Positions 56,702-64,000 of a stretch of DNA of 64,000 nucleotides are shown one piece after another. Location: positions 1,954,306 through 2,018,305 of the forward strand of contig NZ_CP085041.1 in assembly GCF_022026155.1 (NCBI RefSeq), in the 5' to 3' direction. A program made the translations under genes and the position numbers. Numbering within the stretch: position 1 is the stretch's first letter; every line of letters starts with the position of its first letter. Under the pieces are notes generated by a model that was not told the origin of the DNA, ran no database searches, and worked only from the letters and a program-made list of their open reading frames with translations. The DNA comes from Dissulfurimicrobium hydrothermale (GTDB lineage Bacteria > Desulfobacterota > Dissulfuribacteria > Dissulfuribacterales > Sh68).

Positions 56702-57533
56702 ACCGGGTCGACTCTATGTAATCGCAACCCCGATTGGAAACCTCAAAGACATAACCATTAGGGCAATTGAGACCCTCGCAAGGGTACATCTGGTGGCTGC
56801 AGAGGATACGAGACAGGCGAGGAAACTCCTAAGCCATCTCGGACTCAACCCAAAACTCATAAGCTCCAGGCAGCAAAACGAACTTATAGTAAAAGATGTG
56901 ATCTTGAAGACACTCGAACAGGGAAAGGACGCAGCCCTGGTCACTGACGCAGGGACCCCCGCGCTTTCAGATCCAGGGGCCAGGCTTGTAGCAGCTGCAA
57001 GAAAGGCTGGTTTTTCGGTCATCCCGATCCCAGGCCCGTCAGCCGTCACGACCGTCCTCAGTGTGGCCGGTATGCCAGCGGACAACTTCCTCTTTCTCGG
57101 ATTCCTGCCATCCAAGAGAGGTGAACGCAGAAAGAGTCTTGAAGCAGCATCAGGCCTCCCTTGCACGCTCGTCCTCTTTGAGGCCCCACACAGGCTCCAC
57201 GAACTCATGGTGGACATGCTGGATGTGCTGGGGGACAGAAAGATAGTTATTGCAAGGGAGATAACAAAGGTGCATGAGACTATTATGGCGGGCCATATAA
57301 GTGAAATCATGAAAGACCTGCCGAATGAAATAAAAGGGGAGATCACCATTGTTGCTGAAGGGGCGCCTCCTGTCAAACCGGATATCAAGGGCCGCGAAGA
57401 GGCCATAAGGGACGCTGTTTCCCTTATGCTCGCCTCGACATCAGTCAGAGAGGCGGCTGAGACCTTGAGTAAGGCCACAGGCATAGCCAAGGGCGTCATC
57501 TATAAAATCGCACTGGAGGTGAAAAAGGGATGA
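56673..57533 (+). CDS. rsmI: 16S rRNA (cytidine-1402-2'-O)-methyltransferase RsmI
   Basis: The 286-residue protein is a tetrapyrrole-methylase-fold enzyme with the RsmI start GRLYVIATPIGNLKDITIRAIETL, AAEDTRQARKLL, ALVTDAGTPALSDPGARLV and PGPSAVTTVLSVAGMP. It methylates C1402 in the decoding centre. It begins inside the preceding gene and overlaps kdsB by 4 bp, so translation is coupled. Confidence 0.97.
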   Translation: MSTDKKTHIKPGRLYVIATPIGNLKDITIRAIETLARVHLVAAEDTRQARKLLSHLGLNPKLISSRQQNELIVKDVILKTLEQGKDAALVTDAGTPALSDPGARLVAAARKAGFSVIPIPGPSAVTTVLSVAGMPADNFLFLGFLPSKRGERRKSLEAASGLPCTLVLFEAPHRLHELMVDMLDVLGDRKIVIAREITKVHETIMAGHISEIMKDLPNEIKGEITIVAEGAPPVKPDIKGREEAIRDAVSLMLASTSVREAAETLSKATGIAKGVIYKIALEVKKG

Positions 57534-58285
57534 AGATCGTTGCCATTATCCCAGCCAGATTCAAGTCAACCAGACTACCCGGGAAACCGCTTGCCGACAT
57601 CGGAGGCAGGCCCATGATACTGCATGTATATACACGGGCCGTGTGCATCCCTGACATGGATCAAGTAGTGGTGGCCACTGACGATAGGCGCATATCCGAA
57701 TGCATAAAAGAGGCAGGAGGCAATGCTGTGCTCACGGATCCGACGCTCTTGTCGGGCACGGATAGGATCACCGAGGCGGCGCGCGCACTTGGGCTCTCGG
57801 ATGAAGATATTGTGGTGAACATTCAAGGAGATCAGCCGCTGATCGAGGAGGAGCCGGTCCGAATGATCATAGAAAGGCTCGTCCGCGAAACCGAGCTCGC
57901 TATAACCACACCTGCATGCCCCATGGATATGGAAGAGGCGATAAACCCCAACAGGGTTAAAGTGGTGGTGGATGCCAGGTGGCACGCCATATATTTTTCA
58001 AGGGCGCTGATCCCATTCGACCGCGATGGGGTGCTGAAAGGGATCAGAGGGGCCTTTTTGAGGCATGTCGGCCTCTATGCCTATCGTTTTGGCTTTTTAA
58101 AGACCTTTGCTGGACTTAAACCCGGCGCCCTCGAAAGGATCGAACAACTTGAACAGCTAAGGGCCATTGAAAATGGCTTCCGAATCGGCGTGGTAAAGAT
58201 TGAAAAGGCCCCGCTGGATGTGGATACGGCCGAAGATCTCGAGGTGATTCGAAGGCTATTTAAAGAACCCATGTCGCCACTCTAG
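57530..58285 (+). CDS. kdsB: 3-deoxy-manno-octulosonate cytidylyltransferase
   Basis: The 251-residue enzyme has the nucleotidyltransferase start PARFKSTRLPGKPLADIGGRPM, IATDD-like motif VVATDDRRI, SGTDRITEA, NIQGDQPLIEEE, and YFSRALIPFDRDG. It activates Kdo for lipopolysaccharide synthesis, which shows an outer membrane. It overlaps rsmI by 4 bp at the start and the convergent murI by 4 bp at the end. Confidence 0.97.
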   Translation: MKIVAIIPARFKSTRLPGKPLADIGGRPMILHVYTRAVCIPDMDQVVVATDDRRISECIKEAGGNAVLTDPTLLSGTDRITEAARALGLSDEDIVVNIQGDQPLIEEEPVRMIIERLVRETELAITTPACPMDMEEAINPNRVKVVVDARWHAIYFSRALIPFDRDGVLKGIRGAFLRHVGLYAYRFGFLKTFAGLKPGALERIEQLEQLRAIENGFRIGVVKIEKAPLDVDTAEDLEVIRRLFKEPMSPL

Positions 58286-59088
58286 CCAATGGTCACCTTT
58301 TCGAGCCTTACCTTTTCTCCCAAAAACCATGCGACTATCCGCTCGGTCATGGGGGTGACGTCAGACAGAAAGAACCTGGCCTTGGCCCGCACCCCTAACA
58401 TGCCGGCAGTGCTGTCGTCTCCAAGATAATTTCTGATAGCCGCCGCAGCCTCTCGCGATGGATCTATTATCTCAACGCGTTTCCCCATCTTCTCCGTAAT
58501 CACTTGCTTTAAAAGCGGATAGTGGGTACAACCGAGTACCAGGGTGTCTATTCCTTTGTCTTTAAGGGGCCTAAGATATCTCCTCACAATCATCCTGGTC
58601 TCGCGTGCCTCGAACCAACCCTCCTCGACCAAGGGTACAAGCAGTGGGCATGCCTGGCTATAGACCTTTATCTCAGGATCCCTGGCGCTGATCTCCCGCT
58701 CATATACCATACTTGAGACAGTAGCCCTCGTCCCTATAAGCCCTATGACCTTTTTACGCGTCCTGGCCACGGCCTGGTCTATGGACGGCGTGATAACCTC
58801 GAATACAGGCACATCAAGCGTCTTCCTCAACGCCTCTGTGGCGACGCTAGCAGCGCTATGACAGGCGATCACTATCAACCCCGCCCCCTGACTGATGAGA
58901 AACCGTGCATCCTCAACCGCATACCTGATAAGCGTCTCGGGACTCTTTGCACCATAAGGAGCTCTGGCCGTATCGCCGAAATATACGAGCTGTCTGCCGG
59001 GAAGCATGCGCCGTAACTCCCGTGCCACGGTAAGCCCACCAACACCTGAATCGAAAATACCGATTATCATATCCCTCATGACCTTCAT
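58282..59088 (-). CDS. murI: Glutamate racemase
   Basis: The 268-residue enzyme has IGIFDSGVGGLTVARELRRMLP, YFGDTARAPYGAKS, a first catalytic Cys in VIACHSAASVAT (where most family members have CNTA) and the second in VLGCTHYPLLK. It makes D-glutamate for peptidoglycan. Start is uncertain among ATGs at 59088, 59079 and 59070; none has a good ribosome-binding site. Confidence 0.95.
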   Translation of the reverse strand: MKVMRDMIIGIFDSGVGGLTVARELRRMLPGRQLVYFGDTARAPYGAKSPETLIRYAVEDARFLISQGAGLIVIACHSAASVATEALRKTLDVPVFEVITPSIDQAVARTRKKVIGLIGTRATVSSMVYEREISARDPEIKVYSQACPLLVPLVEEGWFEARETRMIVRRYLRPLKDKGIDTLVLGCTHYPLLKQVITEKMGKRVEIIDPSREAAAAIRNYLGDDSTAGMLGVRAKARFFLSDVTPMTERIVAWFLGEKVRLEKVTIG

Positions 59089-59169
59089 AACGACTTTTTA
59101 CATTGACACAGCAGAGTATTTTTGGCTAGTGTAAAAGATCAAAAAATAAACATCTTCGAGGTAGCCGAT

Positions 59170-60546
59170 ATGTTGCAAGAAAAAGATAGATGCCTGCCCA
59201 ACGTTGCAGGATACAATGACATAATAGATGAAATAGGTGAGGATGAGGAAATAGAGACGACGATAATCTCGCTCGGTGAATGCAAGATAGACTCGCCGCT
59301 GGTGAAAAAACTGTATTCCTGCTTCATCCGAGATGAAGACCGGGTGCTCGTAAGGGTGTCGGAACATAACATCAGACAGACCATCAAACGCGGCGCATCC
59401 CTACCCTCCTTTGAGATGGCCGGGCCAAGAAGAAAGATATACTTCGATCCAGCCAAGACACGTTGCGCGATAGTGACATGTGGCGGGCTCTGTCCAGGCA
59501 TAAACGACGTAATCCGCGCTATCGTCATGACCCTGCACTTCGGCTATGGTGTGCAGCCCATAGTTGGCATCCGTTATGGACTTCGGGGCTTTATCCCAAA
59601 ATACGGCATCCCGGTAATGGAACTTACGCCCGAATCGGTGGTCCGCATACACGAATACGGCGGCACAGTTTTGGGATCCTCCCGTGGGAATCAACCTGCG
59701 GACGAGATAGTAGACGCCCTGACGAGACTAAATGTGAACATACTTTTTATGATTGGCGGTGACGGGACCTTCAGGGCTGCAAGCAAAATAGACGATGAGA
59801 TCGCGGCAAGGGGGCTTAAAATATCAGTGATAGCCATCCCGAAGACAATAGACAACGATATCTATCTGGTATCAAAGACGTTTGGATTTGACACAGCCGT
59901 GGAGATGGCGTGCGAGGCCATAAGGTGCGCGCACACAGAGGCGGTCGGCGCCCCAAATTGCATAGGTCTTGTAAAGGTAATGGGCAGACACTCTGGATTC
60001 ATCGCCGCCGCCGCGGCAAACGCCCTTCGGGAGGTCAACTTCTGTCTGATCCCAGAGAGCGATTTCGACCTTGAAGGCGACGGGGGGTTGTTAAAGGCCC
60101 TTGAAAACAGACTCAGGGAACGTGGGCATGCCGTAGTGGTAGCCGCCGAAGGGGCAGGGCAACGGTATGTAACCGGCGGCGTTGTTGAAACAGACCCTTC
60201 GGGGAATGTAAAGCTCGGGGACATCGGCCTCTTTCTGCGGGACCGCTTCAAGACCTATTTTGATGAGATTGGAATGGACGTCTCTATACGCTACATAGAC
60301 CCGAGCTATATCGTCCGCAGTGTACCAGCCAATGTAAACGACCGCCTCTACTGCGCAAACCTTGGGCAAAACGCGGTCCATGCAGCCATGGCCGGAAAGA
60401 CCGCTATGATGGTAAGCCTCTGGAACGACCGCTATGTCCACGTACCCATAACTGCAGCGATAAAACGTAGGAAAAAGGTGGATTTGAATAGTCGGTTCTG
60501 GCTGAGCGTACTTGAATCAACAGGACAATCAACGCTTAAAAACTAA
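59170..60546 (+). CDS. 6-phosphofructokinase, plant/trypanosome-type clade
   Basis: The 458-residue protein is a PfkA-superfamily kinase with CGGLCPGINDVIRAIV, GTVLGSSRGNQ, GGDGT (nucleotide discrimination site with Gly, indicating ATP rather than PPi), PKTIDNDI and KVMGRHSGFIAAAAA. GGDGT together with PKTIDND is the combination of the long ATP-PFKs of plants and trypanosomatids. Start 59170 has GAGG 8 nt upstream; a TTG at 59122 would add 16 residues without a ribosome-binding site. Confidence 0.93.
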   Translation: MLQEKDRCLPNVAGYNDIIDEIGEDEEIETTIISLGECKIDSPLVKKLYSCFIRDEDRVLVRVSEHNIRQTIKRGASLPSFEMAGPRRKIYFDPAKTRCAIVTCGGLCPGINDVIRAIVMTLHFGYGVQPIVGIRYGLRGFIPKYGIPVMELTPESVVRIHEYGGTVLGSSRGNQPADEIVDALTRLNVNILFMIGGDGTFRAASKIDDEIAARGLKISVIAIPKTIDNDIYLVSKTFGFDTAVEMACEAIRCAHTEAVGAPNCIGLVKVMGRHSGFIAAAAANALREVNFCLIPESDFDLEGDGGLLKALENRLRERGHAVVVAAEGAGQRYVTGGVVETDPSGNVKLGDIGLFLRDRFKTYFDEIGMDVSIRYIDPSYIVRSVPANVNDRLYCANLGQNAVHAAMAGKTAMMVSLWNDRYVHVPITAAIKRRKKVDLNSRFWLSVLESTGQSTLKN

Positions 60547-60586
60547 ACGCCGCCTATGTATAAAGGCGCATGGGAACAGCCGAAAA

Positions 60587-60943
60587 TCAAAATATGGGCG
60601 GGCTGTGTATGATAAACAGCCTCAGCTCTCCGTCGCTTGAACTTCTGATGCCGTGTGGAACGGCCTCGGGGACGAATATATAGTCGCCCTGGCCGATCTC
60701 CTGATGCCGCCCGTTTATAAAGGCCTCTCCTCTGCCGCTGAGGACATATATAGAATCTATCTCATGCTCGTGGACATGAATAGGTATCTCCGTGTCTGGT
60801 TTAAGGATGAGTATGGAGACACCCACCTTCTGACACTCTGTCTTTGTAATGAGCTTGGCGATCTTGACGCCCTCATATTTTGGATGGGGCTCGAATCTGA
60901 TCCCATCACCGCATTGAAAGAAAGCAGTCTTTAATGAGACCAT
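60587..60943 (-). CDS. Cupin-domain protein
   Basis: The 118-residue protein is a single cupin barrel with the metal-binding motifs PIHVHEHEIDSIYVLSGRGE and DYIFVPEAVPHGIRS. Such small cupins bind a metal and may act as sugar isomerases, oxygenases or sensors; no specific role is assigned. It stands alone between pfk and the RND pump. Confidence 0.85.
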   Translation of the reverse strand: MVSLKTAFFQCGDGIRFEPHPKYEGVKIAKLITKTECQKVGVSILILKPDTEIPIHVHEHEIDSIYVLSGRGEAFINGRHQEIGQGDYIFVPEAVPHGIRSSSDGELRLFIIHSPPIF

Positions 60944-61050
60944 TACAGACCTCGCTTAAAAAATAAAATATAAGGCATCTCGTTTCAATTTTGAATCTAG
61001 GTCGGTCTATAATATTTGTCAACAAGGCACTTTCAGCCCAAGATATCAAT

Positions 61051-64000
61051 TTAAATCAACATCGAGAGCAAAATGGGCAAGAACACCAGCACAAGCGGCA
61101 TTTGGAGAAACAAGCCCGAAACAATGGCTATGGCAAGCGGTTTCAACATAGCCGCCCCTTCACCGAGCCCAAGCGCAAGCGGCATTAAGGCCAAGATGGC
61201 AGCTATGGTGGTCATGGCGATGGGGCGGAGGCGGTTTTCCCCGGCCTCGACCAAGGCGGCCTTAAAAGGCATTGTGGACGAGATGCAGATGGCATTGAGC
61301 TCGGAGATATAAAAAATGGAGGCCTCTGTGACTATACCGATAATCATTGTAATGCCCATCATAGACGAGATGTCAATCTCCGACCCTGTAATCCACAAAC
61401 CGAAAAAGACCGCCGAGATGGAAAGGAGGGTGGTAAAAAGAATAGCCAAGGCGATCCTGAATCTCTCATAGAGAAAAAGGAGCAATAAAAATACAAGCAT
61501 CACCGCCGCAACGAAGACCGTGATCAGGCCCTTGAAGGCGATCTTTTGCTGTTCGTAAAGCCCGCCGAGCTCATAATACACCCCTTTTGGGATCAATCCC
61601 GGCCGACGCAGAACCTTCTTTACATCTCTTATGACAGAACCCATGTCACGCCCACTTATCCTACCCGTTACGGCTATCATCCTCTTCAGGTCTTCATGCA
61701 TAATCTGGGGCTGGCCGGTAAGTATATTGATCTTAGCTATCCTCTTCAGGGGAAAGAGATGTCCTCCGGAACCCTTGAGCTGTAGATTTTCTATGTCCTT
61801 CATATTCTTTCTGACATCTTCAGGGACCCAGACCCTCACGCCCACCATCTTCATGTTCTCCTGTATCTTTGTCGTAACAACGCCTGTAAGATACTGGGTG
61901 ACAAATCGTGTCACAGCCTCTGGATCAACCCCTTCGAAGGACGCCTTATCCCGGTCCACACGGATTTGAAGGGCATCGCCTGCGAAAACGATCCCGTCCT
62001 TCACCTCCACTACCCCTGGGATATTGCTTATTGCCTGCGCCACCTTAGGCCCAAGCCTTCCAAGGAGGGACTGATCATCGGAAAAAAGTTTTATCTCTAT
62101 AGGTTGCGGTACCGCAGTCAAGTCTCCTATAAGATCCTCCATCAATTGGGCCATCTCGACCTGGATCCCAGGTATGGTCCTCTCTATCCTGCCCCTTACC
62201 TCATCCATTACGGCCTCTATAGGACGTCTGGGTCCAGGCTTGAGCCTTACAAAGAAATCGCCCTCGTTGGCCTCCGTGAGGAAACCGCCAAGGGCCGTGC
62301 CTGTCCGTCTCGAATAGGTGTCAACCTCTGGGGTGGCGCGCAGTATCGCCTCAACCTGCCTTAAGAGCCTATCTGTTTCAGTAAGGGATGTGCCTGGAGG
62401 GGTGCGGTAATCGAGTATAAAACCGCCCTCGTCCATCTTCGGCATAAATCCTGAACCTAGCCTCTTGTATGAAAACCAGCCGGCAAATGCCAAGCTGACA
62501 AGGGTCAGCATGAGAAAAAGGGGGGCCCGATCAAGTATACACCGCATAAACCACCCGTATCCATTTTTAAACCGCTGTTCAATACCTCCTTTTCCGCCGT
62601 CCATGACCCTGATGTCGTCTTCTTTTAAGAGGTGTGCAGCCAGTACCGGAACCCCTATCCAGGCCACTAAGAAAGACACCACAAGGGCAGAGGCCATAGT
62701 CAAGGATAAGGCCTTGAAAAAGGCGCCAGTTACGCCCGAAAGAAAGGCGAGCGGGGCGAATATGATGACGGTCGAGGCGGACGAACCAGCAAGGGGGCTG
62801 GTAAGCTCCTTCATAGCGGCCATTATCCTCTCATGTCTGGTACCACTGTGCCTTGCGAGGCCCCTTACGATATGCTCCTCCATAACTATCATGTCGTCGA
62901 TGATGAGCCCAACTGCAGCGGCCATACCCCCAAGCGTCATGATGTCGAACCTCATGTGCAGAAGATAGAGGACCAGAACGGTAACCGCCAGAACGCTGGG
63001 CACGGCGGCGGCGGCGATAAGGGTCATCCTTGCATTTCTCAAAAATATCCACAGGATGACTGCGGCAAACAAGACACCTAAAAACACTGCATCGCGGACA
63101 CTCTTGGCAGAGGCGAGTATCAACTCGCTCTGATCATACCAGTTGGCTATCTTTATATCGCTGGGAAGGTGGGGCTTAAAGGCCGCAAGCTTTTTCTTGA
63201 TATCCGTTGCTATCTGAACGGTATTGCCCCTTGGCTGCTGGTAAACCTGGATGAGTACGGCATCGCGTCCATCAGCCGTGACCTTTATCCACTGCGGGAC
63301 CGTACCCAGTGTCACCGTCCCTATGTCGTCAAGGCGAAGCAGACCGTTTTGCCCTGAACGGATGACCGTGTTCTTAATCTCACCTATCCCGCCTAGTCTG
63401 GTATCGGATACAGCAAGATAGAGACGGTAGTGGTCCTCAATGCGGCCGACGGCCTTTACCACATTCGACGCCGAGAGCGCCTTTGCAACATCGTCCACTG
63501 TAAGCCCAAGGGCCTCCATCTTTGCCGGATCAAGCATAACCTGAAACTCCGCCTCCTGACCGCCCTGGACCTCGACCTTCGCAACGCCTTTCACCGTTGA
63601 CAGGAAAGGAGCCAGCTGATAGAGGGCGATGTCCCTAAGCTCCACCAAGGAATGGGTATTTGAGGTAAGGCTGTAGGCCAACACCGGAAAGACGGTCGGA
63701 TCCATTCGCCTAACCGTGAAACTAAGACCCTGCGGAAGCGTCGATCTTATCTGATTTATGGCCGATTCCACCTGAAGCATAGCCGAGACCATATCTTCGC
63801 TCCAATCGAAATTGACCGAGATATCAGCACTGCCGCGACTGGTGGTGGAACGCACGTTCCGCACGCCGGGTACGCCCCTGATCGCCTCCTCGACAGGTCT
63901 TGTAACCTCAATGGCCATTAGATCAGCCGGCCTGTCGCCTGCGTCTAAGCTGACCTCGACGCGCGGGAATTCAACATATGGGAAAAGGGCAACAGGGAGA
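61051..64000 (-). CDS. RND-family efflux pump permease (5' end outside window)
   Basis: The frame continues through the window end: upstream of the ATG at 63918 the codons read PYVEFPRVEVSLDAGDRPADL, the normal N-terminal porter region of this family, so the gene is truncated. Visible are the first porter domain, the TM block with GLIIDDMIVMEEHIVRG (TM4 proton-relay Asp pair), the second porter domain, and TM12. It belongs to the HAE1/CzcA-like superfamily (VTRPVEEAIRGVPGVRNVRS); metal or drug export cannot be separated. The membrane-fusion partner gene would lie upstream, beyond the window. Confidence 0.95.
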   Translation of the reverse strand, partial: LPVALFPYVEFPRVEVSLDAGDRPADLMAIEVTRPVEEAIRGVPGVRNVRSTTSRGSADISVNFDWSEDMVSAMLQVESAINQIRSTLPQGLSFTVRRMDPTVFPVLAYSLTSNTHSLVELRDIALYQLAPFLSTVKGVAKVEVQGGQEAEFQVMLDPAKMEALGLTVDDVAKALSASNVVKAVGRIEDHYRLYLAVSDTRLGGIGEIKNTVIRSGQNGLLRLDDIGTVTLGTVPQWIKVTADGRDAVLIQVYQQPRGNTVQIATDIKKKLAAFKPHLPSDIKIANWYDQSELILASAKSVRDAVFLGVLFAAVILWIFLRNARMTLIAAAAVPSVLAVTVLVLYLLHMRFDIMTLGGMAAAVGLIIDDMIVMEEHIVRGLARHSGTRHERIMAAMKELTSPLAGSSASTVIIFAPLAFLSGVTGAFFKALSLTMASALVVSFLVAWIGVPVLAAHLLKEDDIRVMDGGKGGIEQRFKNGYGWFMRCILDRAPLFLMLTLVSLAFAGWFSYKRLGSGFMPKMDEGGFILDYRTPPGTSLTETDRLLRQVEAILRATPEVDTYSRRTGTALGGFLTEANEGDFFVRLKPGPRRPIEAVMDEVRGRIERTIPGIQVEMAQLMEDLIGDLTAVPQPIEIKLFSDDQSLLGRLGPKVAQAISNIPGVVEVKDGIVFAGDALQIRVDRDKASFEGVDPEAVTRFVTQYLTGVVTTKIQENMKMVGVRVWVPEDVRKNMKDIENLQLKGSGGHLFPLKRIAKINILTGQPQIMHEDLKRMIAVTGRISGRDMGSVIRDVKKVLRRPGLIPKGVYYELGGLYEQQKIAFKGLITVFVAAVMLVFLLLLFLYERFRIALAILFTTLLSISAVFFGLWITGSEIDISSMMGITMIIGIVTEASIFYISELNAICISSTMPFKAALVEAGENRLRPIAMTTIAAILALMPLALGLGEGAAMLKPLAIAIVSGLFLQMPLVLVFLPILLSMLI

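Overview
The window looks like chromosomal DNA of an anaerobic, Gram-negative, flagellated diazotroph, most likely a member of the Desulfobacterota (former Deltaproteobacteria). The reasons are the compact nifH-nifI1-nifI2-nifDKEN-nifB cluster, NifD/NifK of the Clostridium/sulfate-reducer shape, CMP-Kdo synthesis and a porin (outer membrane), MotAB stators, cobyric acid synthesis, and two genes that need in-frame UGA to be read as selenocysteine. This placement is an inference from gene content; no rRNA or tRNA gene was recognised.

Layout. 1-5 kb: a histidine kinase, a REC-PAS regulator and an RpfG-like REC/HD-GYP regulator coupled to motA-motB. 5.4-19.4 kb: housekeeping genes (rho, rpmE, a DUF1385 membrane protein, prfA, prmC, a SlyD-like isomerase, rpsU, cobQ-cbiB, a C_GCAxxG_C_C redox protein, a Kup-type K+ transporter, a DEAD-box helicase, der, a CxxC thioredoxin-like protein). 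19.4-24.0 kb: a molybdate/tungstate-type ABC transporter with two binding proteins, a DUF364-type protein and an operator-like dyad on the promoter. 24.1-34.9 kb: the nif cluster (minus strand) facing a divergent nifA, with -24/-12 promoters in both directions. 35-43.4 kb: RNase R, ligA, a Crp/Fnr regulator beside a 22-bp palindrome, an IS1380-like transposase, a small secreted protein and a phosphate-selective-type porin.

43.7-50.8 kb is the most unusual part: a ferredoxin-nitroreductase; a MarR regulator with a 20-bp palindrome on its own promoter; a GrdB-like selenoprotein preceded by a second copy of that palindrome; a frameshifted AhpD/CMD-type gene; and on the other strand an arsenic-type operon (Acr3 - Cys-rich lipoprotein - exported ArsF-like UxxC selenoprotein - ArsG, a CcdA-like membrane protein - a small AF1514-like protein). 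Both UGA codons are followed by a bacterial-SECIS-like hairpin whose 3-nt apical loop starts exactly 18 nt after the UGA. The ArsF gene would be missed or truncated by ordinary gene callers. My reading, which is inference, is a selenium-dependent thiol redox and arsenic detoxification island.

50.8-64 kb: three chromate-transporter genes, ileS, a CDP-alcohol phosphatidyltransferase, rsmI, kdsB, murI, a 6-phosphofructokinase, a cupin protein and a 5'-truncated RND efflux pump.
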